Shown here in pieces: positions 33,682 through 41,584 of a stretch of 64,000 bases of DNA (positions within the stretch are counted from its first letter, which is position 1; every line of letters starts with the position of its first letter). This DNA comes from Alkalihalobacillus sp047302405 (GTDB lineage Bacteria > Bacillota > Bacilli > Bacillales > Bacillaceae_D), in contig NZ_CP154853.1 in assembly GCF_047302405.1 (NCBI RefSeq), forward strand, positions 310,001 through 374,000, given 5' to 3'. Both the position numbers and the translations under genes were made by a program. Below the pieces are notes generated by a model. It was not told the origin of the DNA. It saw only the letters and a list, made by a program, of their open reading frames with translations, and did no database searches.

Positions 33682-34698
33682 ATGATAAAAAGACCTAATA
33701 TCAGAAAATGGTTAATCGTTGTAGTACTAATGGTTTTTAGTGGTTTATTGGCTGCTTGTGGTGGCTTTTCAAATGATGAAGCAAGTACAGGTGGAGGTTC
33801 GGATTCTTCAGATGCTTTAAAAGAAGTGAAACTCGTCTTAAACTGGTTTCCAAAAAGTCAGCATGGTGGTGCTTATGCGGCTGTTGAGCAAGGGTACTTT
33901 GAAGAGCTAGGTTTGGATGTAACAGTAGAGCCGGGGGGGCCACAAGTTTCAGGTGTACAAATTGTCGCTTCTGGAAGTGCAGAATTTGGTCTAGCGCATG
34001 CCGACCAAATTTTACTTGCTCGAAATGAAGGGGTAGAAGTGAAGTCAATTGCTGCGGTTATGCAATCTAGTCCACAAGCGTTTATGTTTCATGAAGGGGC
34101 TGAAATCACAGGTTTTGAAGATTTAAATGGACGGGCGACCTATGTTCAACCAGGTGTTGCTTATTGGGAATTTCTCAAAGGGGCTTACGATTTATCAGGA
34201 GTGGAAGAGTTAGCTTATACGGGTCAGCATGTCAACTTTTTAGGAGACTTAGAATCTGTTACCCAAAGCTTTGTGACTTCAGAGCCTTATATGCTTGAAA
34301 AGGAAGGAGTGCCAACAGAGACATTATTAATCTCTGAATCTGGTTATGATCCTTATCAGGTCGTCCTTTTTTCGACGGAATCTTATTTAGAGGAGAATGA
34401 GGAATTAACGAAAGATTTTGTTGCGGCTTTCTTAAAAGGTTGGGAGTATTACAAAGATCATTCGGATGAGATTAATGAAATCATTCATGAAGATAACCCT
34501 GAAATTGCTTTAGATGAATTAGCAGATGAAGCGGACAAACAAATAGACTTTATTTTTGGTCATGATGCGACGGAAAATGGGGTTGGTTATATGTCAGAAG
34601 AACGCTGGGCGTTGTTGATTGAGCAATTATATGAACTTGAATTATTAAAAGAAAAAGTCAATGCTTCACAAGTATTCACGCCGAGCTTTTTACCTTAA
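33682..34698 (+). CDS. ABC transporter substrate-binding lipoprotein, NMT1/THI5-like
   Basis: The 338-residue exported protein has a signal peptide with lipobox GLLAAC (about 21-26) and an NMT1/ThiY-type binding domain: LVLNWFPKSQHGGAYAAVEQGYF, then ASGSAEFGLAHADQILLARNEG and QSSPQAFMF. Relatives bind pyrimidines, sulfonates or hydroxymethylpyrimidine. No permease or ATPase gene adjoins it, so it must use a transporter encoded elsewhere or act as a sensor. Its place between uraH and pucF and the shared upstream palindrome suggest a purine-derived ligand (allantoin, urate or similar); that is inference. The start is ATG 33682 after GAGGGGGA. Confidence 0.82.
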   Translation: MIKRPNIRKWLIVVVLMVFSGLLAACGGFSNDEASTGGGSDSSDALKEVKLVLNWFPKSQHGGAYAAVEQGYFEELGLDVTVEPGGPQVSGVQIVASGSAEFGLAHADQILLARNEGVEVKSIAAVMQSSPQAFMFHEGAEITGFEDLNGRATYVQPGVAYWEFLKGAYDLSGVEELAYTGQHVNFLGDLESVTQSFVTSEPYMLEKEGVPTETLLISESGYDPYQVVLFSTESYLEENEELTKDFVAAFLKGWEYYKDHSDEINEIIHEDNPEIALDELADEADKQIDFIFGHDATENGVGYMSEERWALLIEQLYELELLKEKVNASQVFTPSFLP

Positions 34699-34709
34699 GT
34701 CATTATTAA

Positions 34710-34746
34710 GAAGAGAGTTTTCCATCCGGATGACTTTCTTTTTTTG
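34710..34746 (+). terminator. Terminator after the NMT1-like gene
   Basis: GAGAG..CATCC / GGATG..CTTTC imperfect stem followed by a run of seven or more T. Confidence 0.65.
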
Positions 34747-35038
34747 TGGAAAAAAAGCTGAGCCTCTGCTAGTTCGGTGTAAAAAGACAGATTATGTCAC
34801 GGGCAATTGCCGAGCTTTCGATATGTAAAATGATGTGAAGGAGGAGGGGATTCTCCTACCAATAAGGAAATAAAGAGAAGGTGATAGATTCATATATTAA
34901 TGTAGGGTGTTTATCTCATTAGTTAAAATAACTAAAGGGTATAAGTCTTTTTAGTTAACATGCATAATGACGCTCGTTTAGAAACGAACTAGAATGGACG
35001 ATACGAGATATGGTGTATTCTTAAGGAGGGGGACTAGA
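34747..35038 (+). other. Spacer upstream of pucF
   Basis: There is no gene in this 290-bp stretch. It holds the palindrome at 34920-34934. AAGGAGGAGGGG at about 34849 looks like a ribosome site but is followed by no ATG-initiated frame of useful length. The frame of pucF stays open upstream to 34994, but only ATG 35039 has a ribosome site. Confidence 0.55.
34920..34934. promoter_or_regulatory. Candidate PucR-type operator upstream of pucF
   Basis: TAGTTAAAATAACTA, followed by AAGGGTATA, is a near-perfect palindrome 105 bp before the pucF start. The left flank reads TCTCATTAGTTAA, 11 of 13 positions of the remembered PucR box WWWCNTTGGTTAA. Confidence 0.6.
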
Positions 35039-36283
35039 ATGATAGCTTCTATGCAAATTAATAAAAAGAGATTATGGGAGACCATTGAAAGATTGAATCA
35101 AATCGGAAAAGATCCGCTGTACCCTGATAAAGGGAATACACGTTTATCCTTATCAAAAGAAGATTTATTAGCAAGAGAGCTTTTGATTAAGCTGATGAAA
35201 GAAGTTGGTTTAAGTGTAAAGGTAGACGCAGTCGGAAATATTATTGGTCGACTGGAAGGGGCGAATCCGAAAGCTCCTGTTGTCATGACAGGCTCCCATA
35301 TTGATACCGTTTATCAAGGTGGAAAATTTGATGGCACACTAGGTGTATTAGGTGCGATTGAAGCTGTCAGAAGATTAAAGGAATTGGAGATACAATTAGA
35401 GCATCCAATTGAAGTCGTTTCTTTTACAGATGAAGAAGGGACTAGATTTGGGACAGGGTATATTGGCAGTCGAGCAATGGCCGGGGAATTGAAGTTACCA
35501 ACCTTAGAGTTAAAAGATGATAGTGGAATAACTTTATTTGAAGCATTAAAAACGGCTGGTTTAGAGCCAGAAAAATTTAAAGAATGTATAAGAGAAAAAA
35601 AAGAACTTAAGGCCTTTATTGAAATGCATATTGAACAAGGGAAAGTACTTGAGGAAAATCATTTAGCGGTCGGTGTCGTGACCCATATTCAAGGCCCTGT
35701 TTGGTTACAGGTTGAGCTTGTTGGTAGCACCGATCATGCTGGAGCAACACCGATGCATATGAGAAAAGACGCTTCCCTTGCGATGGCGGAAATGATGTTA
35801 GCTGTTGAACAAATGGCGATAAAGTATGATGGGGTCGGTACGGTTGGGAAGCTTCATATTGAGCCAGGTGGGGTCAATATTATTCCAGGGAGAGCCGAAT
35901 TTTCAGTTGATATGAGACATGTTGACTATAAAAAAAGAGCGGAGATGATCGAGGAGCTTCACCTTTTATTTAAAGAAATTTCCGAAAGGCGTGGCGTATT
36001 AGTCAAAGTTGAAGTCAACAAAGAAGTCGACCCTGCTACATGTTCACCGGCACTTGTTCAGTCGATTGTCGATACATGTGGAGAATTAAAAATACCTACG
36101 ATGACCTTACCATGTGGGGCCGGGCATGATTCCTTAATGATGACCAAAATCACAGAAATGGCGATGATTTTTGTTCGTTCCAAGGGTGGTATTAGTCACA
36201 ATCCTTTAGAGTGGTCAAGTATCGAGGATTGTACGACAGGTACAGAAGTGTTATTTCAGACGTTATATAAGTTAGCGAAATAA
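35039..36283 (+). CDS. pucF: Allantoate amidohydrolase (PucF)
   Basis: The 414-residue enzyme is an M20/AllC-family metal hydrolase that releases ammonium from allantoate. Metal ligands are in GSHIDTVYQGGKFDGTLGVLG, SFTDEEGTRFGTGYIGSRAM, IEMHIEQGKVLEE and the C-terminal LPCGAGHDSLMM. The dimerisation domain contains STDHAGATPMHMRKDAS. The length equals B. subtilis PucF within two residues. ATG 35039 follows AAGGAGGGGGA. pucG follows after 18 bp. Confidence 0.93.
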   Translation: MIASMQINKKRLWETIERLNQIGKDPLYPDKGNTRLSLSKEDLLARELLIKLMKEVGLSVKVDAVGNIIGRLEGANPKAPVVMTGSHIDTVYQGGKFDGTLGVLGAIEAVRRLKELEIQLEHPIEVVSFTDEEGTRFGTGYIGSRAMAGELKLPTLELKDDSGITLFEALKTAGLEPEKFKECIREKKELKAFIEMHIEQGKVLEENHLAVGVVTHIQGPVWLQVELVGSTDHAGATPMHMRKDASLAMAEMMLAVEQMAIKYDGVGTVGKLHIEPGGVNIIPGRAEFSVDMRHVDYKKRAEMIEELHLLFKEISERRGVLVKVEVNKEVDPATCSPALVQSIVDTCGELKIPTMTLPCGAGHDSLMMTKITEMAMIFVRSKGGISHNPLEWSSIEDCTTGTEVLFQTLYKLAK

Positions 36284-36301
36284 ATAAAAGGGGAGAGCCG
36301 A

Positions 36302-37552
36302 ATGAGATTACAACAACCTTTACATATTCCAGTTAGAACGATTATGACACCAGGTCCAGTAGAAGTCGACCCGAGAGTACGACAAGCGATGTCTCATTCG
36401 ATATTAGGTCAGTTTGATCCAGCTTTTACATCGATTATGAATGAAACGATGCAATTGTTAAGAGAGGTACTTCAAACGAAAAATGAATGGGCCTTTCCAG
36501 TCGATGGAACTTCACGAGCAGGAATTGAAGCAATGCTTTGTAGTGTAATTGAAGAAGGCGATAAAGTACTTATTCCGTGTTTTGGTCGTTTTGGTTATTT
36601 ATTAAAAGAAATCACCGAACGCTGCGGGGCAGAAGTGACGATTATTGAGAAAGAGTGGGGACAAGTCTTTGAGCCAGAAGAAATCATCATGGCATTAAAA
36701 AAAGAGCAACCAAAAGTACTGGCAATGGTGCATGGTGATACATCGACTGGAAGAATGCAGCCTCTCAAAGAAATCGGAAAAGCGTGCCGTGAACTTGATG
36801 TTTTATTGATTGTGGATGCGGTGGCAACTGTCGGCGGTACCGACGTGAAAACGGATGAATGGTTTATAGATGGTCTGATTACTGGGACGCAAAAATGTTT
36901 GTCAGTCCCATCTGGAATGGCACCATTAACTTATAACGATCGAATTGAAAAAATCCTAAAAGAAAGAAAATCGATTGAACAAGGTTTGATTACGGAAACA
37001 TCTGAAGTGAATGTGAAAAGAAGAATTAAAAGCAATTATTTTGATTTAAGTCAATTACAAGATTATTGGAGCCCAGCCCGGTTGAATCATCATACTGAAG
37101 CAACAGCCATGCTATACGGTTTAAATGAAGGGTTGAAGTTAATTCTCGAGGAAGGGTTGGAGCAGCGTTTTGAGCGACATCGCTTAAATGAACAAGCATT
37201 AGTAGCGGGAATTAAAGCGATGGGGTTATCTTTATTCGGAGATGAAGCGAGTAAGATGCCGACAGTTACTTGTATCACAATTCCAGAGGGAGTTAATGGC
37301 GAGCAAGTAAGGAGGGTGCTGCTTGATGAATTTGGAATTGAAATTGCGAGTTCATTTGGTCCACTAGCCGGGAAAATATGGAGGATTGGGACGATGGGGT
37401 ATAGCTGTCAAAAACGAAATGTTTTGATAACACTTGGTGCCCTTGAAGCCGTACTTATAGGCAATGGAGTATCCGTTCATCGAGGTGAGGCGGTGCAGGC
37501 TGCGTTGTCTTATTATTCAGAAGCTCTAAATGAAGAGCGTGTCGTTTTATAA
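36302..37552 (+). CDS. pucG: (S)-ureidoglycine-glyoxylate aminotransferase (PucG)
   Basis: The 416-residue PLP enzyme is of class V aminotransferase type: MTPGPVEVDPRVRQAM near the start, FPVDGTSRAGIEAML for cofactor binding, LIVDAVATVGGTDVKTDEW with the PLP Asp, and the Schiff-base Lys198 in GTQKCLSVPSGMAPL. It has the same length as B. subtilis PucG and transfers the ureidoglycine amino group to glyoxylate, giving glycine. It is co-transcribed with pucF, and a terminator follows. Confidence 0.93.
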   Translation: MRLQQPLHIPVRTIMTPGPVEVDPRVRQAMSHSILGQFDPAFTSIMNETMQLLREVLQTKNEWAFPVDGTSRAGIEAMLCSVIEEGDKVLIPCFGRFGYLLKEITERCGAEVTIIEKEWGQVFEPEEIIMALKKEQPKVLAMVHGDTSTGRMQPLKEIGKACRELDVLLIVDAVATVGGTDVKTDEWFIDGLITGTQKCLSVPSGMAPLTYNDRIEKILKERKSIEQGLITETSEVNVKRRIKSNYFDLSQLQDYWSPARLNHHTEATAMLYGLNEGLKLILEEGLEQRFERHRLNEQALVAGIKAMGLSLFGDEASKMPTVTCITIPEGVNGEQVRRVLLDEFGIEIASSFGPLAGKIWRIGTMGYSCQKRNVLITLGALEAVLIGNGVSVHRGEAVQAALSYYSEALNEERVVL

Positions 37553-37560
37553 AGAGAGGG

Positions 37561-37594
37561 AATGGTTGAAGCAGATGCTTTAGCCATTTTTTTC
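37561..37594 (+). terminator. Terminator of pucF-pucG
   Basis: AATGGTTGAAGC / GCTTTAGCCATT stem with AGAT loop, followed by a T-rich run. Confidence 0.85.
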
Positions 37595-37678
37595 TTTCGA
37601 GAATTAGGGGAATATTGGTTTGAAAATTAGGAAGATAATGTATAATGAAAGGAAATGATTAGATTAGTAGGTGTCTTT

Positions 37679-37960
37679 ATGAAATTAGTCTTTCAATCAA
37701 TCTTTTTTTCTCTTATCGTACATATCCTCTATTTCGTCGGGACTTTTGTTTACTCCTTGTTTAGCACTATTTTGTATACACCAGATATTAGCCATACCTA
37801 TGACAGTGTAGCGTATCTTCAATCGGAAGTGTCGTTTGGTTCCATTAACCAAGGACCGATTCCCGGCATCTTTTTTGTGTCTTTTTTTGTTGTTGCTTTA
37901 GCAGGAGCTTTTTTGATTTTTATAACAAAGAAGTATGTTTTGACTAGCAGAACAGTTTAG
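37679..37960 (+). CDS. Small two-TM membrane protein, unknown
   Basis: This 93-residue protein was not recognised. It has a hydrophobic segment at about 3-25 (FQSIFFSLIVHILYFVGTFVY), a polar stretch of about 40 residues, and a second segment near 67-85 (IFFVSFFVVALAGAFLIFI) with a basic tail KKYVLTSRTV. ATG 37679 is preferred: an in-frame ATG at 37655 lies too close to a TATAAT box at 37641-37646 (with TTTGAA upstream), which would leave almost no leader. It precedes an ABC exporter pair but need not be linked to it. Confidence 0.6.
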   Translation: MKLVFQSIFFSLIVHILYFVGTFVYSLFSTILYTPDISHTYDSVAYLQSEVSFGSINQGPIPGIFFVSFFVVALAGAFLIFITKKYVLTSRTV

Positions 37961-38050
37961 AAAGCTTCCTTTCCTTCCATTTAATCTTTTTCTTAATTGG
38001 GATTTTTTTGATAAAGTAGTACTTAGAATGAAATAGAAAGTTGGGGTAAG

Positions 38051-38824
38051 ATGCATACAGCAATTCGACTTGTGAATTTGGAGAAGCGATTTAGAACTAA
38101 ACACGCGGTCAAAGATGTCAATCTAACGGTGAATAAAGGGGAATTGTTCTGTTTTCTTGGCCCCAATGGTTCGGGTAAAACGACAACGATTAAAATGATG
38201 ACAGGTTTATTGGAACCTACAGCTGGTTTTATCGAGTTGGTCGGAATCGATATTGCGAAAAAGCCAATTGAGGTCAAAAAGAAAATGGCTTATGTCCCTG
38301 ATCAGCCTTTAATCTATCCGAAGTTGACGGGTCGGGAGTATTTAGAGTTTATTGCGAGTGTATTTGAGGTTGAAGATGAGTTATTTGAACAACGAATGAA
38401 ACATTATACAGAGTTATTTTCGTTAAAGGATCGTATAGATGAATATGCTGGTGATTATTCACATGGAATGAAACAAAAGCTCTCCCTCTGTGCCGCTTTA
38501 ATACATAAACCTGATATTTTATTTTTGGATGAGCCGACAGTCGGTTTAGATCCCAAAAGTGCTAAAACATTAAAAAGCTTACTAAGACAATTATGTGATG
38601 ATGGCATGACCGTTTTTATGTCGACACATATTTTAGAAATAGCCGAGCAAATGTGTGATCGAGTTGGCATTATAAAAAATGGACAACTCATAACGGTCGC
38701 TTCGATGGATGAATTAAAAAAAGAAAGAGGAAATGATTCGACTTTAGAAGATATTTTCTTAGATTTAACAGGGGATGCCGAATCTCAACTTCTCGCCTTA
38801 AGTATGAAAGAGGAGGAAGTTTAA
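38051..38824 (+). CDS. ABC transporter ATP-binding protein (EcsA/CcmA-like exporter class)
   Basis: The 257-residue ATPase has Walker A GPNGSGKTT (about 36-44), the Q-loop region YVPDQPLIYPKLTGREYLEF, a signature-like YSHGMKQKLSLCAALIHKP, Walker B ILFLDEPTVGLDP and STHILEIAEQMCDR. It belongs to the ABC-2/EcsA type of exporters. Its stop overlaps the permease ATG (TAATG). The substrate is unknown. It lies between pucG and pucH without obvious functional link. Confidence 0.88.
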   Translation: MHTAIRLVNLEKRFRTKHAVKDVNLTVNKGELFCFLGPNGSGKTTTIKMMTGLLEPTAGFIELVGIDIAKKPIEVKKKMAYVPDQPLIYPKLTGREYLEFIASVFEVEDELFEQRMKHYTELFSLKDRIDEYAGDYSHGMKQKLSLCAALIHKPDILFLDEPTVGLDPKSAKTLKSLLRQLCDDGMTVFMSTHILEIAEQMCDRVGIIKNGQLITVASMDELKKERGNDSTLEDIFLDLTGDAESQLLALSMKEEEV

Positions 38825-40524
38825 TGTTCCGCCTTTTAAAAATGTTCATTAAACATGAGTATCGTGACTTATCTTCCAATACGGCTAAAGCATTTGCTTA
38901 TGCTTTTTTAGCCTTAATAGGACTCTTCGTTTTATTTATGGCAGGAAGTTTTATGATGATGTTGGCCAGGCATGCTCCTGAACAAGCGATTCAAATTATT
39001 AATGAGTATGGACTTTTGCTGCTTTCGCTCGTATTACTTATTTTTACGATTCCGCTTGTCTTTAATCGTTTGTTTAGTGACAGTGATCTTGAATTATTAT
39101 TTACGCTGCCTATAAAAGTAAAAGATATCTTTTGGGCAAAATTTCTTTTGAACTTATTGGGTGTACCGATTATTGCCTATGGATTTGCTGTTTTTTGTCT
39201 GACCGTTTTTGGGGTGTCGGCAGGAGCTTCTTTTTTCTATTATCCGATTAGTTATATCGTGACCTTTTTCTTTATCATTTTAAGTATATCGCTTGCTTAT
39301 TTAATTAACTTATTATTAATTCAACTGATCCCGCCAACAAAAGCGAAGGAGCTATTAACCGCTGTTTCGGCTTTAACAGGGATCATCTTTTATTTAGGTT
39401 TTCAATTACTAAATGTTAACTTTTTTTCTCATGATGGAAATATGGATTGGAATCAACTTGCTGGAATTCCAGAGTGGCTACCGATGCATTGGGGGGCTGT
39501 TATTATAACGGACTCCATATTGGGAGAATGGCAAATGCAGACCGTCATCATGTTGTTATTTTTAATCATTTTAACCCTATTCATTTTTTGGATTTCATCT
39601 ATTTTGGTGGAAAAAGCTTTACTAACCGGTTGGGTTAATCTAAGCGAATCGAGTGGAAGGAAAAAGAAAAATCAAAAGAGAATAAATAAAAAAGCCACTA
39701 TTTATGGACCGATTCGGATGATTAGTAAAAAGGAATGGCTTATGATTAAAAGAGATGTTCGTGAGTGGACAGCGGTTATTCCAATGCTTGTTATTATCAT
39801 TTTTCCTTTTTTGAATTTACGAGATTTTGAAGGAGGATGGTCTGCCTTACAGCAAGCTCCGTACATAACTTGGCCAACGTTACAAGTGAGCTTTTGTTTT
39901 ATGGCCGTACTCGTGTCAGGAATATTTAGTGCAGGCTCTTTAGGTCGTGAAGCGTATGCGATTGATTTACTGCGAGTTCTTCCACTATCTGGTTGGAAGG
40001 TAGCCGTCGGTAAGTTTTGGGCGAATGTAGTTATTATGACTGCCTTTGTAGCGGTGGTACAAATTGTTTCAGGTATGATTTTAAATTGGTCTGTATTAAG
40101 CATCTTCTTAGGCTGGTTAGGGATTACAGGTGTGTTAGTAGGAGCTGTAGCAATTGGCTTATTTATTAGTAGTATTGGCAGTAAATACAATCCAAAAAAT
40201 CCACAAAACCGAGTCGATACAGGAAGCTCGATCATTATGATGATGATGTTATTTTTTTACTTGTTTATCGTCTCCGTTCCGACAGCACTCACCTTTTTTC
40301 CTAATGAGTATTTAAGTGATATTTTGAATGCGGCGGAATCTGAGCATGGGATACCTTCCTTTTTTATTGGTTTTTTAGAAGGCAGTTTAGCATCGGGATT
40401 ATGGAGCAATCTGATTGGGCTTGCCATTTATCTTGTTATGATTGGATTCGTCACATGGGGGAGTTTGGCAATCTGTGCAAAAAATATAGATAAAGGTGTT
40501 AATATTACCTTTGAGGATAAGTAG
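38824..40524 (+). CDS. ABC exporter permease (ABC-2-like, about 12 TM)
   Basis: The 566-residue membrane protein has roughly twelve hydrophobic segments in two halves joined by a basic linker (GRKKKNQKRINKK near 278-290). The first half has FNRLFSDSDLELLFTLPIKVKDIFWAKFL, typical of putative ABC exporters that pair with EcsA-like ATPases; the second has RMISKKEWLMIKRDVREW. It is translationally coupled to the ATPase gene. Function is unknown; drug, lipid or peptide export is possible. Confidence 0.8.
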   Translation: MFRLLKMFIKHEYRDLSSNTAKAFAYAFLALIGLFVLFMAGSFMMMLARHAPEQAIQIINEYGLLLLSLVLLIFTIPLVFNRLFSDSDLELLFTLPIKVKDIFWAKFLLNLLGVPIIAYGFAVFCLTVFGVSAGASFFYYPISYIVTFFFIILSISLAYLINLLLIQLIPPTKAKELLTAVSALTGIIFYLGFQLLNVNFFSHDGNMDWNQLAGIPEWLPMHWGAVIITDSILGEWQMQTVIMLLFLIILTLFIFWISSILVEKALLTGWVNLSESSGRKKKNQKRINKKATIYGPIRMISKKEWLMIKRDVREWTAVIPMLVIIIFPFLNLRDFEGGWSALQQAPYITWPTLQVSFCFMAVLVSGIFSAGSLGREAYAIDLLRVLPLSGWKVAVGKFWANVVIMTAFVAVVQIVSGMILNWSVLSIFLGWLGITGVLVGAVAIGLFISSIGSKYNPKNPQNRVDTGSSIIMMMMLFFYLFIVSVPTALTFFPNEYLSDILNAAESEHGIPSFFIGFLEGSLASGLWSNLIGLAIYLVMIGFVTWGSLAICAKNIDKGVNITFEDK

Positions 40525-40525
40525 A

Positions 40526-40574
40526 AAAAGATTCCATGAAGTCAGGAGAAGATGGCTTTATGGGGTCTTTTTTT
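40526..40574 (+). terminator. Terminator of the ABC exporter operon
   Basis: AAAGATTCCATGAAGTC / GGCTTTATGGGGTCTTT imperfect stem, then TTTTT. Confidence 0.75.
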
Positions 40575-40579
40575 GTGAT

Positions 40580-40712
40580 TGTGTGAAAATGGATTTGGAT
40601 TGGTAATGGAATTGGGGAGTTACGGGGATTAGGATGCGAAAAAGTGCTGATAGGTAATGAAAATTGCGAAAAGCCAGGATTAGAGTACGAAAAGTCAGCA
40701 ATAGGTAGTGAG
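40580..40712. repeat. Degenerate short tandem units with GCGAAAA core
   Basis: Three loosely similar units of about 40-54 bp: GTGAAAATGGATTTGGATTGGTAATG, then GGATTAGGATGCGAAAAAG with TGATAGGTAATGAAAA, then GGATTAGAGTACGAAAAG with CAATAGGTAGTGAGGAAAA. The region between the two converging genes has no coding potential. Confidence 0.5.
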
Positions 40713-40713
40713 G

Positions 40714-40753
40714 AAAAAGGAGCTATCATGTAGGCGGTTGCAACAGGATAGCT
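40714..40753 (-). terminator. Probable terminator of the minus-strand Mrr-like gene
   Basis: On the minus strand, AGCTATC / GATAGCT with a 19-nt loop is followed by CCTTTTTCC. Confidence 0.6.
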
Positions 40754-40773
40754 TTCTGCTTTCCCCTCTAAGA

Positions 40774-41358
40774 TTAAGAATCAACTGAACGTGAAGAAGA
40801 GGTTTTTTTGGATGTTGGTTGCTTATTTGAAAAGAATCTTCTTTGTAAAATATGTTCCTTCATCGCATCAAGTACGTTTTCATTAATTAATGTAATGCGG
40901 TTAGCATGGGCTAACTTTTTAGTAGATAAGGAATAGCCTTCAATACAGACTAGAAAACTATGATTAACCTTTTTGTTTTGATTATAGTTAATTAGTTGCT
41001 GGATAGTTGGACTTGTTACCTCTTTATTTTGGATAAAAACAGATGTTTTCTTTTTGCTTTTTTTTAATAAAAAAGCAGCAATTCCCTCATTTTCTTCTAC
41101 CTGATAGCCTTGCTTTTGAAATAAGAGCTTCAGTAATTCGTGTAATTCAGCTGCTGTTAAATCTGAATTTGATTTTGAGGCTAACAGTTTAAGGTGTTTT
41201 TGTTTTTTGGACCATTTGTTTAGTTGCCGGATGGAAACAATCAAGGCAAGACCTGATGCAGTATATAAAAAGAGTAGCTGATTGTAATGGTAAAGTTGAA
41301 TCAATAAATAACTACAAATAAATAATAAAATCGGTATTAAGTTCTTTTTATCGTTCAT
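40774..41358 (-). CDS. Membrane-anchored restriction-endonuclease-like protein, probably degenerate
   Basis: The 194-residue protein has two N-terminal hydrophobic segments (LIPILLFICSYLLIQLY and FLYTASGLALIVSIR, about 7-43), a Lys-rich linker, and an Mrr/RecB-type fold segment: DLTAAELHELLKLLFQKQGYQVEE, then VFIQNKEVTSPTIQQLINY. Compared with the intact relative at 48311 it lacks the FGADM acidic residue (here NEGIAAFL) and the QAKRY motif is reduced to IQNKE, so catalysis is doubtful. It may act as a DNA-binding or structural relic. The tail is Ser/Lys rich. Confidence 0.6.
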   Translation of the reverse strand: MNDKKNLIPILLFICSYLLIQLYHYNQLLFLYTASGLALIVSIRQLNKWSKKQKHLKLLASKSNSDLTAAELHELLKLLFQKQGYQVEENEGIAAFLLKKSKKKTSVFIQNKEVTSPTIQQLINYNQNKKVNHSFLVCIEGYSLSTKKLAHANRITLINENVLDAMKEHILQRRFFSNKQPTSKKTSSSRSVDS

Positions 41359-41584
41359 TAATGAATAAACCTCCTTTATAAAAATGCGTAATTCTCTTAC
41401 TTCTTATCATGACTTTGTCACCTTTTTTTATACCTCCAAAACAGAAGATTTTTATTCTCATAGGAAATAAAAATATATATTTTTGATAAATGCTCTAATA
41501 AATTACGTCATAAAATCTAACAATTGGAAATTAATCTTCCTGTTTTTTCGTTATGATACAAGGAAACGAGGAGGGGGAAAATGT

